From: Acanthaster planci
Lineage: Eukaryota > Echinodermata > Asteroidea > Valvatida > Acanthasteridae
Reading direction: 5' to 3'
DNA length: 64,000 nt
Assembly: GCF_001949145.1 (NCBI RefSeq)
Contig: NW_019091360.1
Location: 4,085,771 to 4,149,770, forward strand
Below are positions 25,001 to 39,551 of the stretch, one piece after another (the stretch's first letter is position 1; each line of letters begins with the position of its first letter). Under the pieces are notes generated by a model. That model was not told the DNA's origin. It saw only the letters and a program-made list of their open reading frames with translations, and ran no database searches. The translations under genes were made by a program, and so were the position numbers.

Positions 25001-27408
25001 TTTTGAATGTGATTGTTTTCCACATTTTCATTTTTATTTTGGAGAACTGATACAGAGACCATCCTTCAGTATTTCAAAATGTGTGGGTGGTAATCTACAG
25101 TAGCCTTGAAGTGTGCAATGTACACCTCTAGCATATTTCAAAACTTTTCATATGTTTTGTCAATGACTTGAAATTTTATTTCAAATTAATTTTTTCATCA
25201 ATTGTTTTTAGTTTTTCAAACTTAAGAGTCAATACATGTACAGGTACATGATTTGTAAAATCCCAAAAATGGGACTGCTGACTTAGGAAATGCCTTCATT
25301 GAAAATAAGTGAATAAAGGTAATGGTTGAACTCTGAGATCTTTGTGCCCAAAATTCTGTCACTTTTGAGAAAACAGAAATTTTGCCAGATATGATGAAAC
25401 TGGAAAGAATAAATGCACCTGAAAAGATTCATGTGGAACATGTAATTTAGTATTCTTCTGAGAGATTTCCATAAACCTGAAGGCAGAAATTGGATGAGAT
25501 GTTTAAGGTTGCTATCAGCTGCTCCAGGATACAACTCCATTTGCCTCATTGTTCCCACTGCATCATGATACATTACTCATCTAGACTTTCTCCCTTTCAA
25601 TTTCCTGATAAAACACTCCATTACAGCATGCAGCAACATCTCTCTGTTTACACTGAGATATTTGGATTCTATTCTGTTCACTTAACATTATAAGCTGAAA
25701 TCACAAGCAAGCATGAACAGTTTCATGTACAAAAGTTACTCTGTACGTTAGTCAGTGCTATAAGTAGACTTAGCTAAGTGTGACTAACATACATGTAGAT
25801 GTACCACCATTGAGCTTATAATGTATAAATGCTCAACATACATGTACGCCAGGACAATCTGGTATTTTAACACAAAGGAATTTGCACTGGAAGGCAGTAT
25901 TTTTACCTGTGAACCTAAGGCAGCAATTTATGACTACATCAAACAGGTAAAATTGTGTCATCAAGAATACAACATTTGTAGAAAGTAAACTGGTGCCAAT
26001 AAAATGTTCAGCGGGCAAACTGAATTTTATCTTTTTCATATGTATAGTCATGAGTGGAATCACATCTCAAACAAGTTTGGAGCCAAATGGACACTTGCTT
26101 GATGAGATCATTTCTGAGAATTTTTATTTAATGAATTGCATCTTCCTTTTTACTTGAAAATGTTGGGCAGCAAGTTAAGATGACACTGCAATTCAAGCGA
26201 TTACTTGGAGGGGATTTACAGATTCTTGCAGTAACATGATCACATCTGTGCAAACACTGGATGGTTGAAGTTCTAGCCTTTGGTCACTTGCTTGTTGGCC
26301 CAACTGATGACTGAACGGAACAGGGTTTGTTTGAGCAAGCCAACGCACTTGGGATTGAGCAAATAAAGGAAGAGTGACTGTATCTACTATACCAGAATGA
26401 AAAAAGTTGAATATTTACAAGGCTACATGGGATGCACAGTACATGCCATCACTATAAGAACAAACCGCACATTCATTCAACTAGTTTGGATATTCTAGTA
26501 ATAGCCTTTACCAGCCCATTTATGCAAAAACTATTGAAAAATACTATTCAATATTAAAAAACGACTTAATCTACTAAACTAGAAAACTGTTCACCAAGTG
26601 GATCAATAGTATATTTATTGCATGACAGACAGACCTTAGTTTTTGCATCATAGGGACTTCTGATTTCAAATATATTTGGAATGTTATACAGTTTATCAGT
26701 ATGGCCCTTCGACCTTTATACGAAATTCATCTTTTTGCTCTGTAATAAGTACCAGTCAAAATCCTATCCAAACCACCACCTGGAACTTGGAATAATCAAC
26801 TCAATATGGAGCCAAACAAAGCCACATAATGCAAAGGCATCAATATATATCTGAATTAATTCACTCCAGCTTAAAAAAGACAGGTTGTATGCATGACCTG
26901 CATTAGAATTTGACAAAGGTACCCAGTATGGAGAGAGCTTTATTTATACTAAAGCCAAATGTGTTCCTCATTATCTGGCTTTCTTTGCTGGTACTGTGCT
27001 CCCCAAAAAATTCATGGCAGAGCCGTAAACCAATACTTTCCTCTTCAGTTGAGTGAATGAAATGCTTTTGAGCAGTTTTTTGTGGGGGGGGAAGGAGTGA
27101 TCCGTTTATCCTAAAATAAATATTAATCACAATGGTCTTTACAATTATCGACTTGGGATTTGAAACAAGATACATGTTGTCTTGACCAAATTTTAGCAAC
27201 ACTGCCTATCCCTGTCATTATTCAGGAAAGAAGTTGGCTTTCAAATATGTAAAGGTTTAAGTTTCTTCAAGTATTTGGTAGCAGAGCAAGGGGGAGATGA
27301 GAAACAGCCAAGCAACAACAGAGCACAGCAACAGTGGTACACAGCATAGCATACAACACAACGCGGCCCAAGAACAGCAGAACTCTGACAGAGCAGAAGC
27401 ATAGCCGG
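22028..27408. other. Non-coding region, no gene supported
   Basis: AT-rich sequence with many TACATGTA words (for example 23674, 23712, 24151, 25838). A more GC-rich patch at 22290-22500 looks like a repeat fragment. Frames up to about 99 codons have no family features. Confidence 0.5.
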
Positions 27409-27738
27409 NNNNNNNNNNNNNNNNNNNNNNNNNNNNNNNNNNNNNNNNNNNNNNNNNNNNNNNNNNNNNNNNNNNNNNNNNNNNNNNNNNNNNNNNNNNN
27501 NNNNNNNNNNNNNNNNNNNNNNNNNNNNNNNNNNNNNNNNNNNNNNNNNNNNNNNNNNNNNNNNNNNNNNNNNNNNNNNNNNNNNNNNNNNNNNNNNNNN
27601 NNNNNNNNNNNNNNNNNNNNNNNNNNNNNNNNNNNNNNNNNNNNNNNNNNNNNNNNNNNNNNNNNNNNNNNNNNNNNNNNNNNNNNNNNNNNNNNNNNNN
27701 NNNNNNNNNNNNNNNNNNNNNNNNNNNNNNNNNNNNNN
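27409..27738. other. Assembly gap (330 N)
   Basis: A run of N. The flanks contain similar words on both sides (GCAGAACTCTGACAGAGC on the left, GCAGAACGCTGACAGACC on the right), suggesting the gap sits in a tandem repeat that could not be assembled. Frames reading through it are meaningless. Confidence 0.99.
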
Positions 27739-30700
27739 TAGCAGAACGCTGACAGACCCGAGAGCCAAGACCAAAGCACATAGTACAGCAGACATGTATT
27801 AGATAACTTGGGTTCAGACACAGCAGCATGATGGGAAAAAAAGGGTGGGGTCAGGAAACTTGGTAAAGATGGGGCAGAGTACAAAACAGAATACAAAACG
27901 TCCAACATGTACAAGCCACTACGACACAAGCCTTTTGTTTCTTTTACAATATATAAATTTGTGCACTCCATTGCCTAAATGTCATTAAGTGAGAACAAGA
28001 TCAATATGCTGTTTTTCATTTAACAGTCTTCAACTGCTTGCATACACACACTGATGAGTCACTGAGTGAATCTGTGAAGTGGATAGCAAATAACGGAATG
28101 TTTGTAGACCACCAGCTTGATATGAGATTCTGTAATTCACACTAGTGCCTACATGTAGACACTGGAAAAAATGAAGGCTTTACATTTTAATTTGGAATAG
28201 AGTTTGCTCTGCAATTCATCACAGTGAGTACTACTAACGTGATACAAAAATAAGTGGTGTTGATCATTCCAACTGACTTTTGAATTTTAAAGTGATATCT
28301 AGAAAGAATCAAACTCTGCTACAGGAAACTGGCTCAGAGGACTGTTAAAGCTCTGAGAAGGCTTTTTTAAAAGTGTATGCTTTTATTTTCCACATGTATT
28401 GGAAATCTGGTTGATTGTGATCAAGTTCAAATGACTAATGTACAAAGGTCAACAGACACTGGTTTTGTGAAGCAGTTACATACATCGTTTCTTCTCAAAA
28501 ACAGTTCTTTTAATCAACAAAACAAATTTTCCTTTTTAGATCATGACATGAACAGCAAAGAAAGACTGACATGCCTTCAAACCGGCATGTCAGAGACAAA
28601 CCCAAACCCAATTTTCCAAACCTTTCTTGAATGAAAAGAAAAGAAAAAACTGTGTACACAGATTTTCAAAAGGGCTAGGATTATTATTCAATTTCAAAAA
28701 CTCGAACACCAATTCTTCAATCAACCTCAATCACCATCCTAAACTGTCTCTGTTCATGACAACACTAACAATCTGTACATGTCGAGAAAAATGCCAAATT
28801 TTGCTACAATGTACCGGTACATGAAGTATTGAGTGAGAAGTTCCTACCAGGGGTAGCTGCCATCAAAAAGAACCGAAGACATTGTGATCATCCCAATGTC
28901 TCTGATCAACAATAAGCACTGGGTGAATCTGTAGGAATGGAACTGTTTTCTTCTTGTCTATTAGTAATTGTTCATTCTATGGGGATTCATTACTTGTCAT
29001 AACACCATACGCGTAATATGATGCCTGATCACAGACTAGAAATTGTATCATGCAGCAATGTCCTATAGACCAGTAACTAAATCCATTATCAAGATGCCCC
29101 ATTGGAGATTCAGTATGCTGCAATGCCTTGGGGGATAAACTGGATGCTTGACAACATTTCTAAATGGATGTAACATGAAACTCTAACAAGGTCTCCTCTT
29201 GCTCCTACCTTTGAAGAATGGATGAGATTTGAAGCTTTCCATGTGGAGGTAGCAAGTAAACTAGATAGGTTGGTGGTAGCACCATAGATATATCTCTTTT
29301 TTGAGTATGTGGGGTTCTGAAAAGAACCAGTGGTACTCATTGTTCAGGACAGTATGTTCCGTCCGTCATCGAAAGACTGCAGATGGTCCAGTGATGAGGC
29401 AGCTTATATGGTGTGTAGAGGGCAGTGAGGTGTGAAGAGGATGCTAACTTCAGATCCAACTGAAGTCAATGGGGTGCTGGCAAACCAGTGAGGCGTGTCG
29501 GTCTGATGGAGGGGAGTGCGGGGGGGGGAAGGTAGCTAGGGGTATAGGGGACCCATAGACAGATATGTCCTAGGGTACAGGGGACTCATTGGACTGAGAT
29601 GTGAGGATGGGTGTTAGGGTTCTTACTTTGAAGAATGATTGCAATGTGCCATCTTCAGTACAACCAATCCCAAATAAGCAAAATCTGTTTAGATTTTTTC
29701 ACACTGACCTGGTAATAAATAATTGGTCATGCCAAAATGCGCCTTATAGTTAATGTTTTCCTGGGCTGATCTTGATAGAAGCACCACAGGCATGAACACT
29801 ATCGATATGTCAAAATATGACAAGGATTCTACCCTGAGATTTTTGGATGATGTGATTAAGTATTATAGTGACTCATATTGGCATTGATGTGACTTGGTAA
29901 GTCCTTCGAAAATGCATGGGCTGGATAAAAAAAGTTGGTGTTTGCATGATCAATGCCTCTGGTAATGATAAATCTGGGCAATCAGAACTCTGATCATCAT
30001 GAAATTATGTCAAAGTTGGGTGATAAACCGAAACAGTTTGGGTTCATTTGATGCACATTTGTATGTACATGTTAAAAGTCAGTTTCTCCTTGAATGCATC
30101 GTCTCTCTCTGATGCCTTCACTTCCACTTTATTTGAATATACCAGTCAATTAATATGAATATTTGCATTCTATCTTTGAAGTTGCATCAAATGTGCAAGC
30201 TGATTTGGCACACAACAGCTCAGATCCACATGACATCTGTATTCTTCCTTACTCAAGATTTATGACGACTCATTAGTAGGCACAGCACAACTGGGCCAGT
30301 CCTCATTATCACACTGCCACACATTTAGAGTAGCCATCCTCAAGCACATAATCAAGTTTGGGGCCCTAAAATGTCAAGATAAGATCTTGCTCTTGACTGC
30401 CACAGTGTTCCCTAGGCAGGTCTTGTCTTGGCCTGCCTCAGGGGAATTAAGGAGAAGGCTGGAGGGCAAATTAGCCACAGTGCCACAAGAGTTCCCACTC
30501 TCAATGACTGCTAGCTGCCTGTTTAGTCTCCACCAGTCTTTGCATTTAGCCTAGGTATTGGATCATCGCATGCACCAGCCACTGACAAATCTGCAAAGTG
30601 GCTCACAAATCGCCGCATTCAATACTTCAACATCATAATTCAATGTTGTCACCATTCCATGGTTGTGTTCATCCTATCTTGTTATCCAACACTGTTCATG

Positions 30701-33700
30701 AAAGTTTCATACTCCTCTGTCATTCTCCATCTTTTATTGATATTTGTTTATGTCTGGATCCTTTTAGGATCACTGTACTTTCATTGCAGTAATTTGCCTC
30801 ACAAAACATTTTTCTAAATGGTGAAAGAACTGCCACAGACTTACATAAGCATGTACAATGTAAGTTATAATCAGTGTGAAATATTTCATACTCACAATTC
30901 GTATCTCAGATGCCAAGTTGTTCAATGGATTATAACCAATTTTCCGATACTGTAAGCAGATACAGAAACTCATGTGGATTTTTATACATGTAGGCCTGTT
31001 CATTACCTTTGAACCTACGCCAAGTTGGTTGTTGGCCTGATCATGATCAATCTTACATGTAATGTCTTTTTGATTACAATCAGGTCTGAAGATGTCAATT
31101 ACCCATGTAAAATTAATGCATTCATGTTAATTCACTGTTACAGATCAATTTTTCAGGCGGTGGCTTCGGCTTTGCAATTTCTATTGAGCACTTATTGCAA
31201 TACTCAGTCAATTAATTTAATACACACTGGTGCCGACACACTGAACATGTACTGCGTATCACATGCAATGGAAGGATAGTGTTTATGTTATAAAATGCCT
31301 ACAGGCAACTTGGGTAAAGTACTGTACCTGTATGAAAAACAAAACAATTTCAGACAAGAGAATTTTAGGACAAACTTCAATTTCCCTTTTATTAAAAAAT
31401 TAAATAACCTCATATTTTTGCCACCTGTAGGCCTCCTATTTAATCTATTTTAAGAGCATTTGGGTTCCTCTGTATTTTATGTTGATGAAGATTTGTGCAT
31501 TAATAAAAGAAATGGATAAAGGGAGTAAGCAACAGACGAAAGCAGAGAAAGAAATGAAACCTTGACCCAGACAGAAACCTCAATGTTACAGTGATTTCAG
31601 TACAAACAGTCTAAGCATTTCAGACATTTTGCTCTCTTAAACTTTCTCTTCTTTGCTAATTCGGTCTTGTTTCATTTTGTGACAGTAGGCCAGTAACTAA
31701 GATTTTTCAAAAAGGCAGCCAAATTTTGTGTTCAAAATTGGAATAGAAAACCCTGTATACGTGTAACTCAGTCTTTCAGAAATGATAACATACCAAAAGC
31801 ATTATTTGTTCGGAAAGATAAGGACAATTTTAAATGTCAAAATAATCATTTTTCAATATGACTGAATAAAGAGGATGTAAAATACATGTATTTCTCATAC
31901 ATCTAAGAGGAATGGAAAGATGCCCAAGACATATTCAAGTACGACTTTTGACCTACATACCGATGTATGCCCTCCAAACAAAAATCATCGGGTGTTTTTT
32001 TTCCATGCCTACTGATTTATCCATGGAGCCATCAAAAGGATCTCAACATGACTGTGATAGTCTCCTGAGAATAACAGGTTGCCAGTTGGCTTGCATTAAA
32101 AGCTTAACGTTAATGAAATCAAGACAATAAACAATTCCAACCAAGGCAACAGCCTACTGGTGAAAGGCAGTACATTACCGATTGATTTTGTTTGCCGATA
32201 TCAGTGTCCATCTTACAGCTGATCACCTGATCAACCAACATGCCCGATGGGACCGTCTAGACATGCGGGTACTGTATTTGTGTGCTGGCCGATGCATCAT
32301 TGAAACCTAAATTGTAAATCCTCTTGGTAAGGATAATCCAGTCTTCTGGAACATGGTTACTTCCTGGCGGATCCGCCACTCTATAATGTACTGGTAATGC
32401 TTTCGATGACATTACTCAGACATCATCACTACCGGTAACTATTTAGTTCAGCTTTCCTTTTCTAACTCTGTGGGTTAGCTAGTCTACCTGGAGTCTACCT
32501 GGATTGATTTGGATCAGTGCACGTATGAGACAGTGACAAACATACATGTAGCCTAGATTTTTTTTTTATTTTTACGTCATTTTACATTTTGTAAGGTTTT
32601 AATATCAATATTTTTTCTTTATGTACAGCCTGTAGAAACCTGTCTCTCTTTGATGTAATGGGCTTAAAAAATTATTATTATTACTATTTAGGTCAGATAT
32701 CGCATGATCCATATACCTGTGTAGAAGCTGAAGTGATATGTACATGTACCAGTAGTGTCTATGGAATGCCTAGGATTACAGCATCAGAACAGTAAAACAA
32801 CAGCGTTTATAGCTTTTCATACAAAATATGAATTCAGACCTGGAAGCAAAAAGCACTCAATCTATCACATACTTCTTCAGCCGGAAAGCTGACATGTCTA
32901 CTCTTTTCAGCAATCAAGACTGGCATGGCAGATTGGTCTAAGAGCAGGGCAGTGTCTACAGTAATATACAAGTGATTTGACAATAAGTTCCCATTGCGAT
33001 GTTTTAAAAGGCCATTAAAGTCCAACAACTGTATGATTTTTATGTCACCAACTACAAAGTGCAATATGTACATGTAGTAATTCTGGTCAAAGCACTGTGC
33101 CGTAGTGTACCGTACAGGGTTGAGATCATGCACAAACAGTCTCCTGGATGCAGATCAATAAGGTGTTAAGAGCAGGGTTATAGTGGTTCAAACTTGGATC
33201 TGAAGAACGGGGGGGGGGGAGGGAGGGAAAATCAATGATGTAGACTCAGTATCTGGAATGCGGGTGAAGATTTGGGTAGCTAAGAGATGAGACTCGCATC
33301 ATCTCTTGATGTTCACCACTGATATCACCTAAAATTCTTCATACAATCTTGCAGAAACTAACTTTGTAGAAAGAACGATCAGATGTATCTGTGAAATTTA
33401 TGATGCTTGGTTGTGGTACATACATCAATTAAGTTGGAGTGGAAGGAGCAGATTTTCTGCTTTCAAAGGGTTCCGAATGATGTATGCATATCGGTGGTCC
33501 ATCCACAGAATGCTGTTAATTGATTCCACTTTCAAAATCATTGATTGAAACCCCCAACTCTCTCAGATTCCTCAAAATCCATAATGTTTGGGAGGATTTT
33601 CAAGGACTACAGAGGGGAAAGCCTAGCCAATACTTTGCATGTGCTATTGATGATGCCCCATAGAAAGCTCTAATCAGGTTTGCTTTCAAGCCATGAGAAA

Positions 33701-36700
33701 ATCGCCACATCAATAACAAGTCATTCGGTGCAATAGTGGAGGATTTTGGAGAATCGGACAAAAGAAAAATGATGGCATGCACATAACAAGTTAACTCTGT
33801 AAACCCAACAGGTCACGCGATACCAGTTCAGTTTCACTTTGTCAGTGAATACAGCATATCACCACCCATCCAAACAGGTGCATACAGTCCTATTGTCAGT
33901 CCTTTTCAACCGCAGCCTTCCCCAGCCTAAGGATTTGAAAGTCGATCAGTGTGCAATCCCTTCTCCTGGCAAACGACAACACGCCCAGCAAGCAATTCGC
34001 ATCAGCCTCCCTATTGACTGGGCTCAGATGGATCCCTGACAATCTACTGGATGAAGGGACTTGGGGGCAATATCTGTATCATATACATGTAGTAGTATCC
34101 TGCGCTCTGGAGGAAGTATTTGGAGTCTACGCACAGCTTTGAATATGGATATGCTTGGTCCCTACAGGGCATAATATGCAGCATACCAAATACAGCACAA
34201 AACTGAAGCCAAAGACATGATACTCTCCGTGTAAAGAGAGCAAAACAGAATCAGTACCAGTGAACATGACATAAAATGTCCATGCCTTCCTCAGTGACTG
34301 CAGCGGATGTTACATTAACCCTTTTCATGCATACGCTTTTTCAAAGTTTTTATCTTTAACCTTTTCAAAATGAAGAAAGACATTCAAATCACTTTTCCTC
34401 ACTTTAATACTTTATGTGCACAGCATTCAGAGCTACCAGGTAACAACATTCAACAGGTCTTTCATCTTCATTTCATCTTGTTCTCTCCATCTCAGAACTC
34501 ACAAGAGTTACATGTACCGGCTTGTGGTGACGCCATCAAACTAATTTCATCCATGTACATGTGCATGTACATGTAAGTCTCACGTTGTTATACTGGTGAA
34601 AGTCAGAGAAAATAGCGACATGTCATTAAAGGCAAAGGTTGCAGACCGGTGTCTTTCAGATGAAGCTTGTTGAGGAAAAACTTGAGCACAGCACAGGAGA
34701 TTCTAACTTCTAACTAAACTAGGAAGTCGTAAAAGGAACCAACGAAAATGCAAACCACGGACAGACAGAGCCTGCGATTGACAAGTATCTGGAGACTGCA
34801 ATCAATAACGTATTGATGGGATGAGCATCACTTGGATGCTAACTCAAGTATTGACTGAAGATTGCATCCTACATTGCTTGCACACCTACTGCACGTCTAG
34901 ATGGGATCAGGTTCCAAAGGGATTGAATTTGCATCATCTTACACAGAACTAAAGTACTTACTGATTGAAGAGGTTATTCAAGACCCACATCTGAGGCAGT
35001 AGTACATAGGTACCTCCCCCTCCATCCCTGCCTCCCTTGAAAAATCTGGGAGGACACAATGAAATCCTTGAATGATTTTACTATTCAAAATAACTAATTG
35101 CACATCATGAAACTTATCTTTATAACTGACCTATCCTCTCCTAGCAGGAACAAGAAAGGACGTGTTTTAACATTGAAACACCATCCTTGGGCGAGCATAC
35201 GGGTTTATGCACATTTGTTGCTGAGCGCTGCGCACCCAATTTATGTTGGAATGTTGTTGCCGTGCGCTTCGGACGCATGCATTATCGCAATTTAAAAACT
35301 TCCCTCCAGCCTGTCTCTTTTTTGCCGTTGAGGGTGTACTTCAACTCAGGGCAGATAAATCTTGCACACTTACATGTATATACATGTCCATGCATTCATT
35401 AGCAATCCCACTGTGTGGCAAGTAAAATTTAACTCTGACAAAAAGGATAGAGTGGCTTATTGAGAAACACACAATGCACACGAACTACAAGTATTTATGC
35501 AGACAAATAACAACTGAATGCAATCATGGAAATAGTAGGCAGTCCAATTTATACATAATTTACACACAAGTTGGAAACTGCTTGGTCCATCAATAATCTC
35601 TCCACAATCACAATGCCCAACGAGAAGAACGGAAGACCCAACACTGAAGCATACAACTCAGCCAGTCAGTCCCTGATACATACCGCTAATGAGACTACTG
35701 ATTGGTTAGATTACGGTTTCACTGCAATAGCTTTGAAATATCACTCAGATTTCTAAGCACAATAGTTCCTTCCATTCTGCCAGTTCTCAGTGTTAAAAAT
35801 CCCACAGGAAAACCACTGTGTATTTGTTTCTTTTATGACAAGGAATATATCCTTCATCAGTCACTTTGTAAATGTACTCTTAGTACATTTACATGCACAT
35901 CACCTCAGCCTATGTAATCCTCTCTAAACAATTATCCTACATGCCACACTGCATGACCTGATGAATCAATAGAAACTGCCTTGAGGCCTCAACTCACATC
36001 GTCAAGTCTTAATTTAACACTCTTTCTGCGTTCCATTTCAAGTGCGAACGAGGACTTACACGAAAAGTTAATAAAATTCCACTTTGATCAAATAAAAACA
36101 AATCTTTGTTGATATCATGCCTGACAGATTGTGTGCCCTTTAAAGCACAGAACGTTATGCTACCGAGCAATAAAAGGAAAGCTGTACTTCTACTTGTATG
36201 CTGAAACTAACTGTGGCAAAGCTGTTGTATTTGCATGTTTATGATGTACAGCTTCTCCAGGTATTCCATGGGAGACCAACCAAGATACAATGATCCCAGA
36301 TTTATGTACACCTGCTGATTGAGTGTGTCTACCAGCTCCCTGTAGAGCAACACAAGTGTCAAGTTTGTACATGTGGTGCTGCGCAATAGACAGCCCATCA
36401 CATCATCAGATCATGTATGACTGCCCTGTCTGCAGCCCTCCAGAGCTTGTGGACTTCAACAAATCCAACCCCGCTACAACAGGATGGCTCCAACTGCTGT
36501 ACAATATCGCTTCATGTCTCATACAAAAGAAGAAGTTTGATCACATGTAAGTCCTCCACAGTGGTTTGATAAGATGTTCTAATTGCATAGCGCTGCTGGC
36601 CACTATCTGCTCCTAGCCGCATGACAATAAGAAAGGCTCAAACCTTTCTACAAACAACTCATCTCAGTGGACTATGAAGTTACATATACACCAGAAATTA

Positions 36701-38049
36701 TTATCAGGCATCTGATAAAATGTTGATAATATAACCAGGAGGATTCAACCTCAAAGAGGCTTGAAACCACAACAATCATTGCTCACCTTTTACAAACTGA
36801 CCCGTACTGCCTTTAGAAATCTTCAAGGAGAAAGTCCCTGGGCTCCTTTGCAGAAGAAAGCATGAACTTAGGATAAAAATGCCAGTTTCAAGATTGGAGT
36901 GGCAGCAGTTCAGGAGAAAAAAATCTAAATGCACAGACAAGTTACAGTTCTTGTTCCTCTAAAATGCCAAGAGAACCAGTCAAAGCTAATTGTCTGACGA
37001 GGCTTAACGCCTCAAGACATAAATCCCTGACCATTTCCCATTCTCAGAGATGATAGAGAGGAATAATTGTCGTGCTGAACTGCTTGAATATTAAACAGGG
37101 CTAAAGGCCCATGCTTGATCTTTTTTTTTGTCTCTGTATATGCAACTATGGCCTGTAGCTAAGGCCTAGCTTGGAGGGTAACTAACGTGCTAATTTGCAG
37201 GTGTATCAACAGAAGTGCCTCAAGGTGGATGGATGAGACAGTCAACAAACAAGCTGGGGGAAACATTAATGTGGCAAACAGCTTGCGATTCACTTAAGGA
37301 GTGCAGAAAAACATTGCAAACAGCAGGTTGATAATTACTGACAATACTCACTTGCAGAAGTTGTGTAGTCTAATTTTAAACTTGGACAGATGAGAAAAAA
37401 ATGTAAACTGAATTCCCCAATAGCAATGCACTTCACAATTTCTTTCAACATCCCAGTTAGTCCAAATCTACAGTTTATAAACAGCTGCAGGAAACATACA
37501 GGTACAACTGCAAACATGTCAACAGATGCAAAATATCCAAAATATGAAAAAAGTGTGATGGTTCTTATTAGCATAAAAGCAAGAAGCACCAGAAATGAAG
37601 CTCTTCCATATTAAACTGCTTGAAATCCTACACGCTTTCCTTACCCAGCAAAAGACACAAACCAGACAACTAGGATGTTAATTAAATTTCCCAACAATAA
37701 ATTCAATCACGCTATCACGCACACAGTCTGGTGTAATCAAGTAGGAAGAGGTCATTTGGGTACCCCGAGTGTGAAATGGAGATAGTCCATCGTTTCTGCA
37801 ATTCCAAAGATTACCTCATCTCAATTCCATCTATTTGTTCCATAAAGGCAGGTTATCTTGGTATTCAGTCTGTCATACATATTGTAAATCATCAACCTGC
37901 AAGCTATTTTCCGCAACCTAGGCTTCTCATTGCTGTGACTGCACCTGTGCATGTGAATTATTTAATTATCTAATGGACAGAATGGATTTCTAATTGATCA
38001 TTAATAAGAGCCACCCAAATATCTAAACAGCTTTAAGGTAAACGGAACA
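27739..38049. other. Non-coding region, weak exon candidates only
   Basis: No gene can be assigned. Exon-like stretches with AG/GT borders occur on the minus strand at 36207-36339, 32873-32955 and 29209-29316, and on the plus strand at 36436-36546, without recognisable products. G-runs occur at 29520-29528 and 33209-33227. Confidence 0.45.
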
Positions 38050-39551
38050 TAGGGCCCTTTCACATGAGGGCTGGAAACACACATCTGCAATGGTTGGCGC
38101 CAAGTGCCTGTCGCAAGGGATGCCTGTGATTGAATCGCAAGCTTTCACATAGAGCAATGCAGCACGTTCCTAAACGTCCCCTGTGTTGCCACATTCACAA
38201 CCATATTGCTGGTAGAGCAGTATTCTGGTACCAGAGATTTTCACCCCACACGCGTACTTTTTAATGCAGGTTTTCACAAATACTTGTGCACGAATTTGGC
38301 AATAATAAAATCCTATTTGCTTGTTGGAGGCAGCCCTAGCCATACACCTCTGTCTTTTAGATTTTATATTTCAGTTTTTTGAAAGCCCTGGGCATCTTAT
38401 GTTCATCAGACTCATGAGTACGAGTTGCCCCATGAGCAAGGTTTTCACTGGCAGTTAGTGATAGCCTTGTGACCATCAAAGACGGTATAGCACCCTGTAT
38501 GACAATATAATATCAAGGACTCCCTTCATAAATTGAGTAGACCGATTGCTTGATAGAACAGGCGTCACATTTGTAAAAGTGAGGTATTGAGTTTGATCCT
38601 CAGAAATCCTTTGAATTCTTCCTTTTAATTTAAATTTCTGATTCATCGCTGCAAAGGAAATTTTTTAAAAGTGAAAGTAAAATCCAAAATGTTTAATGGG
38701 AAAGTGCATGTGTAATGCCTGAGCTTCATAGGTCTAGTACCTGTCCCTAAAGTATAAAAACGCTATGCTAATGCCCTCATTGAACCAGACGGTAACCACG
38801 CTCTCGATAACTGGCAGTATATTTTGTATACCCAGCAAGAAATGAGACCGAGGGGTACCCCCCAACATGTCCAATCCCTATACACATTCCAGACTATTGT
38901 TACTTAACACATCCCCCCCAAGATGTCTGAAAGGAATTCCCCAGATTCCTGCGAGACAATGACCAACACGAAGCAGGGGGGGTTCTCTCCGTCTCATACC
39001 TTGCTGTATATGTATTTTTGTAAACAGCCATTTTGTACAACGGCGACAGCAAAGGTGCGCATGCCTAATGGACTGAAATGCACAGTACCCTTGTGACAAT
39101 TGTACCCTTTACAATCTCATGACCCATCCTGGTGATCATCGCACGACTTTCACCTTTCTTTCACCAGACTTTCATCTGGGCAACGAACACACAAGGACCC
39201 ATGCAGCTTGGTTGCAGGGATGTATTGTCATATCCATGACGTGATATGTCTGTGATTGTGACATTGATGTGATATCAATCTTCTTGGAATAATCCTGAAA
39301 ATCCGCCCTCTTAGCAAAAGAATAAAACCGACCGATTATTCCTTTAACCTTACTTGCACAGACCGGTTTCCCTTATTTTCTCATCCATAGAAACACTTCT
39401 CTTAACCTTGCAAAACAGCCTGGAAAAAATGAAATTCATGGTGGCGGCCGAACTCCACTCCACCAAACTTAAGAGGCAGAGGCAACATGTATGATTACGC
39501 CCCTCTGCTATACACATGCACAGGACCCGTGGTTTTGTGAAAGGGCCTTTT
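38050..39551. mobile_element. Possible 1.5-kb TIR element
   Basis: GGGCCCTTTCACA at 38052 is matched in inverted orientation by TGTGAAAGGGCC at 39535-39546. The inverted match is only about 12 bases and no target duplication was found, so chance is not excluded. No transposase frame is inside; the 73-residue minus frame at 38878-39099 is not recognised. Confidence 0.3.

Noticed and set aside
27241-27971. Long frames across 27.2-28.0 kb
   Set aside because: Their length comes from the run of N; the flanks are low-complexity repeat.
36436-36546. Plus-strand exon candidate (acceptor CTGTCTGCAG, donor GTAAGT, 111 nt)
   Set aside because: Two of its three frames are open and neither resembles a known protein; a minus-strand candidate lies 100 bases away, so chance is likely.
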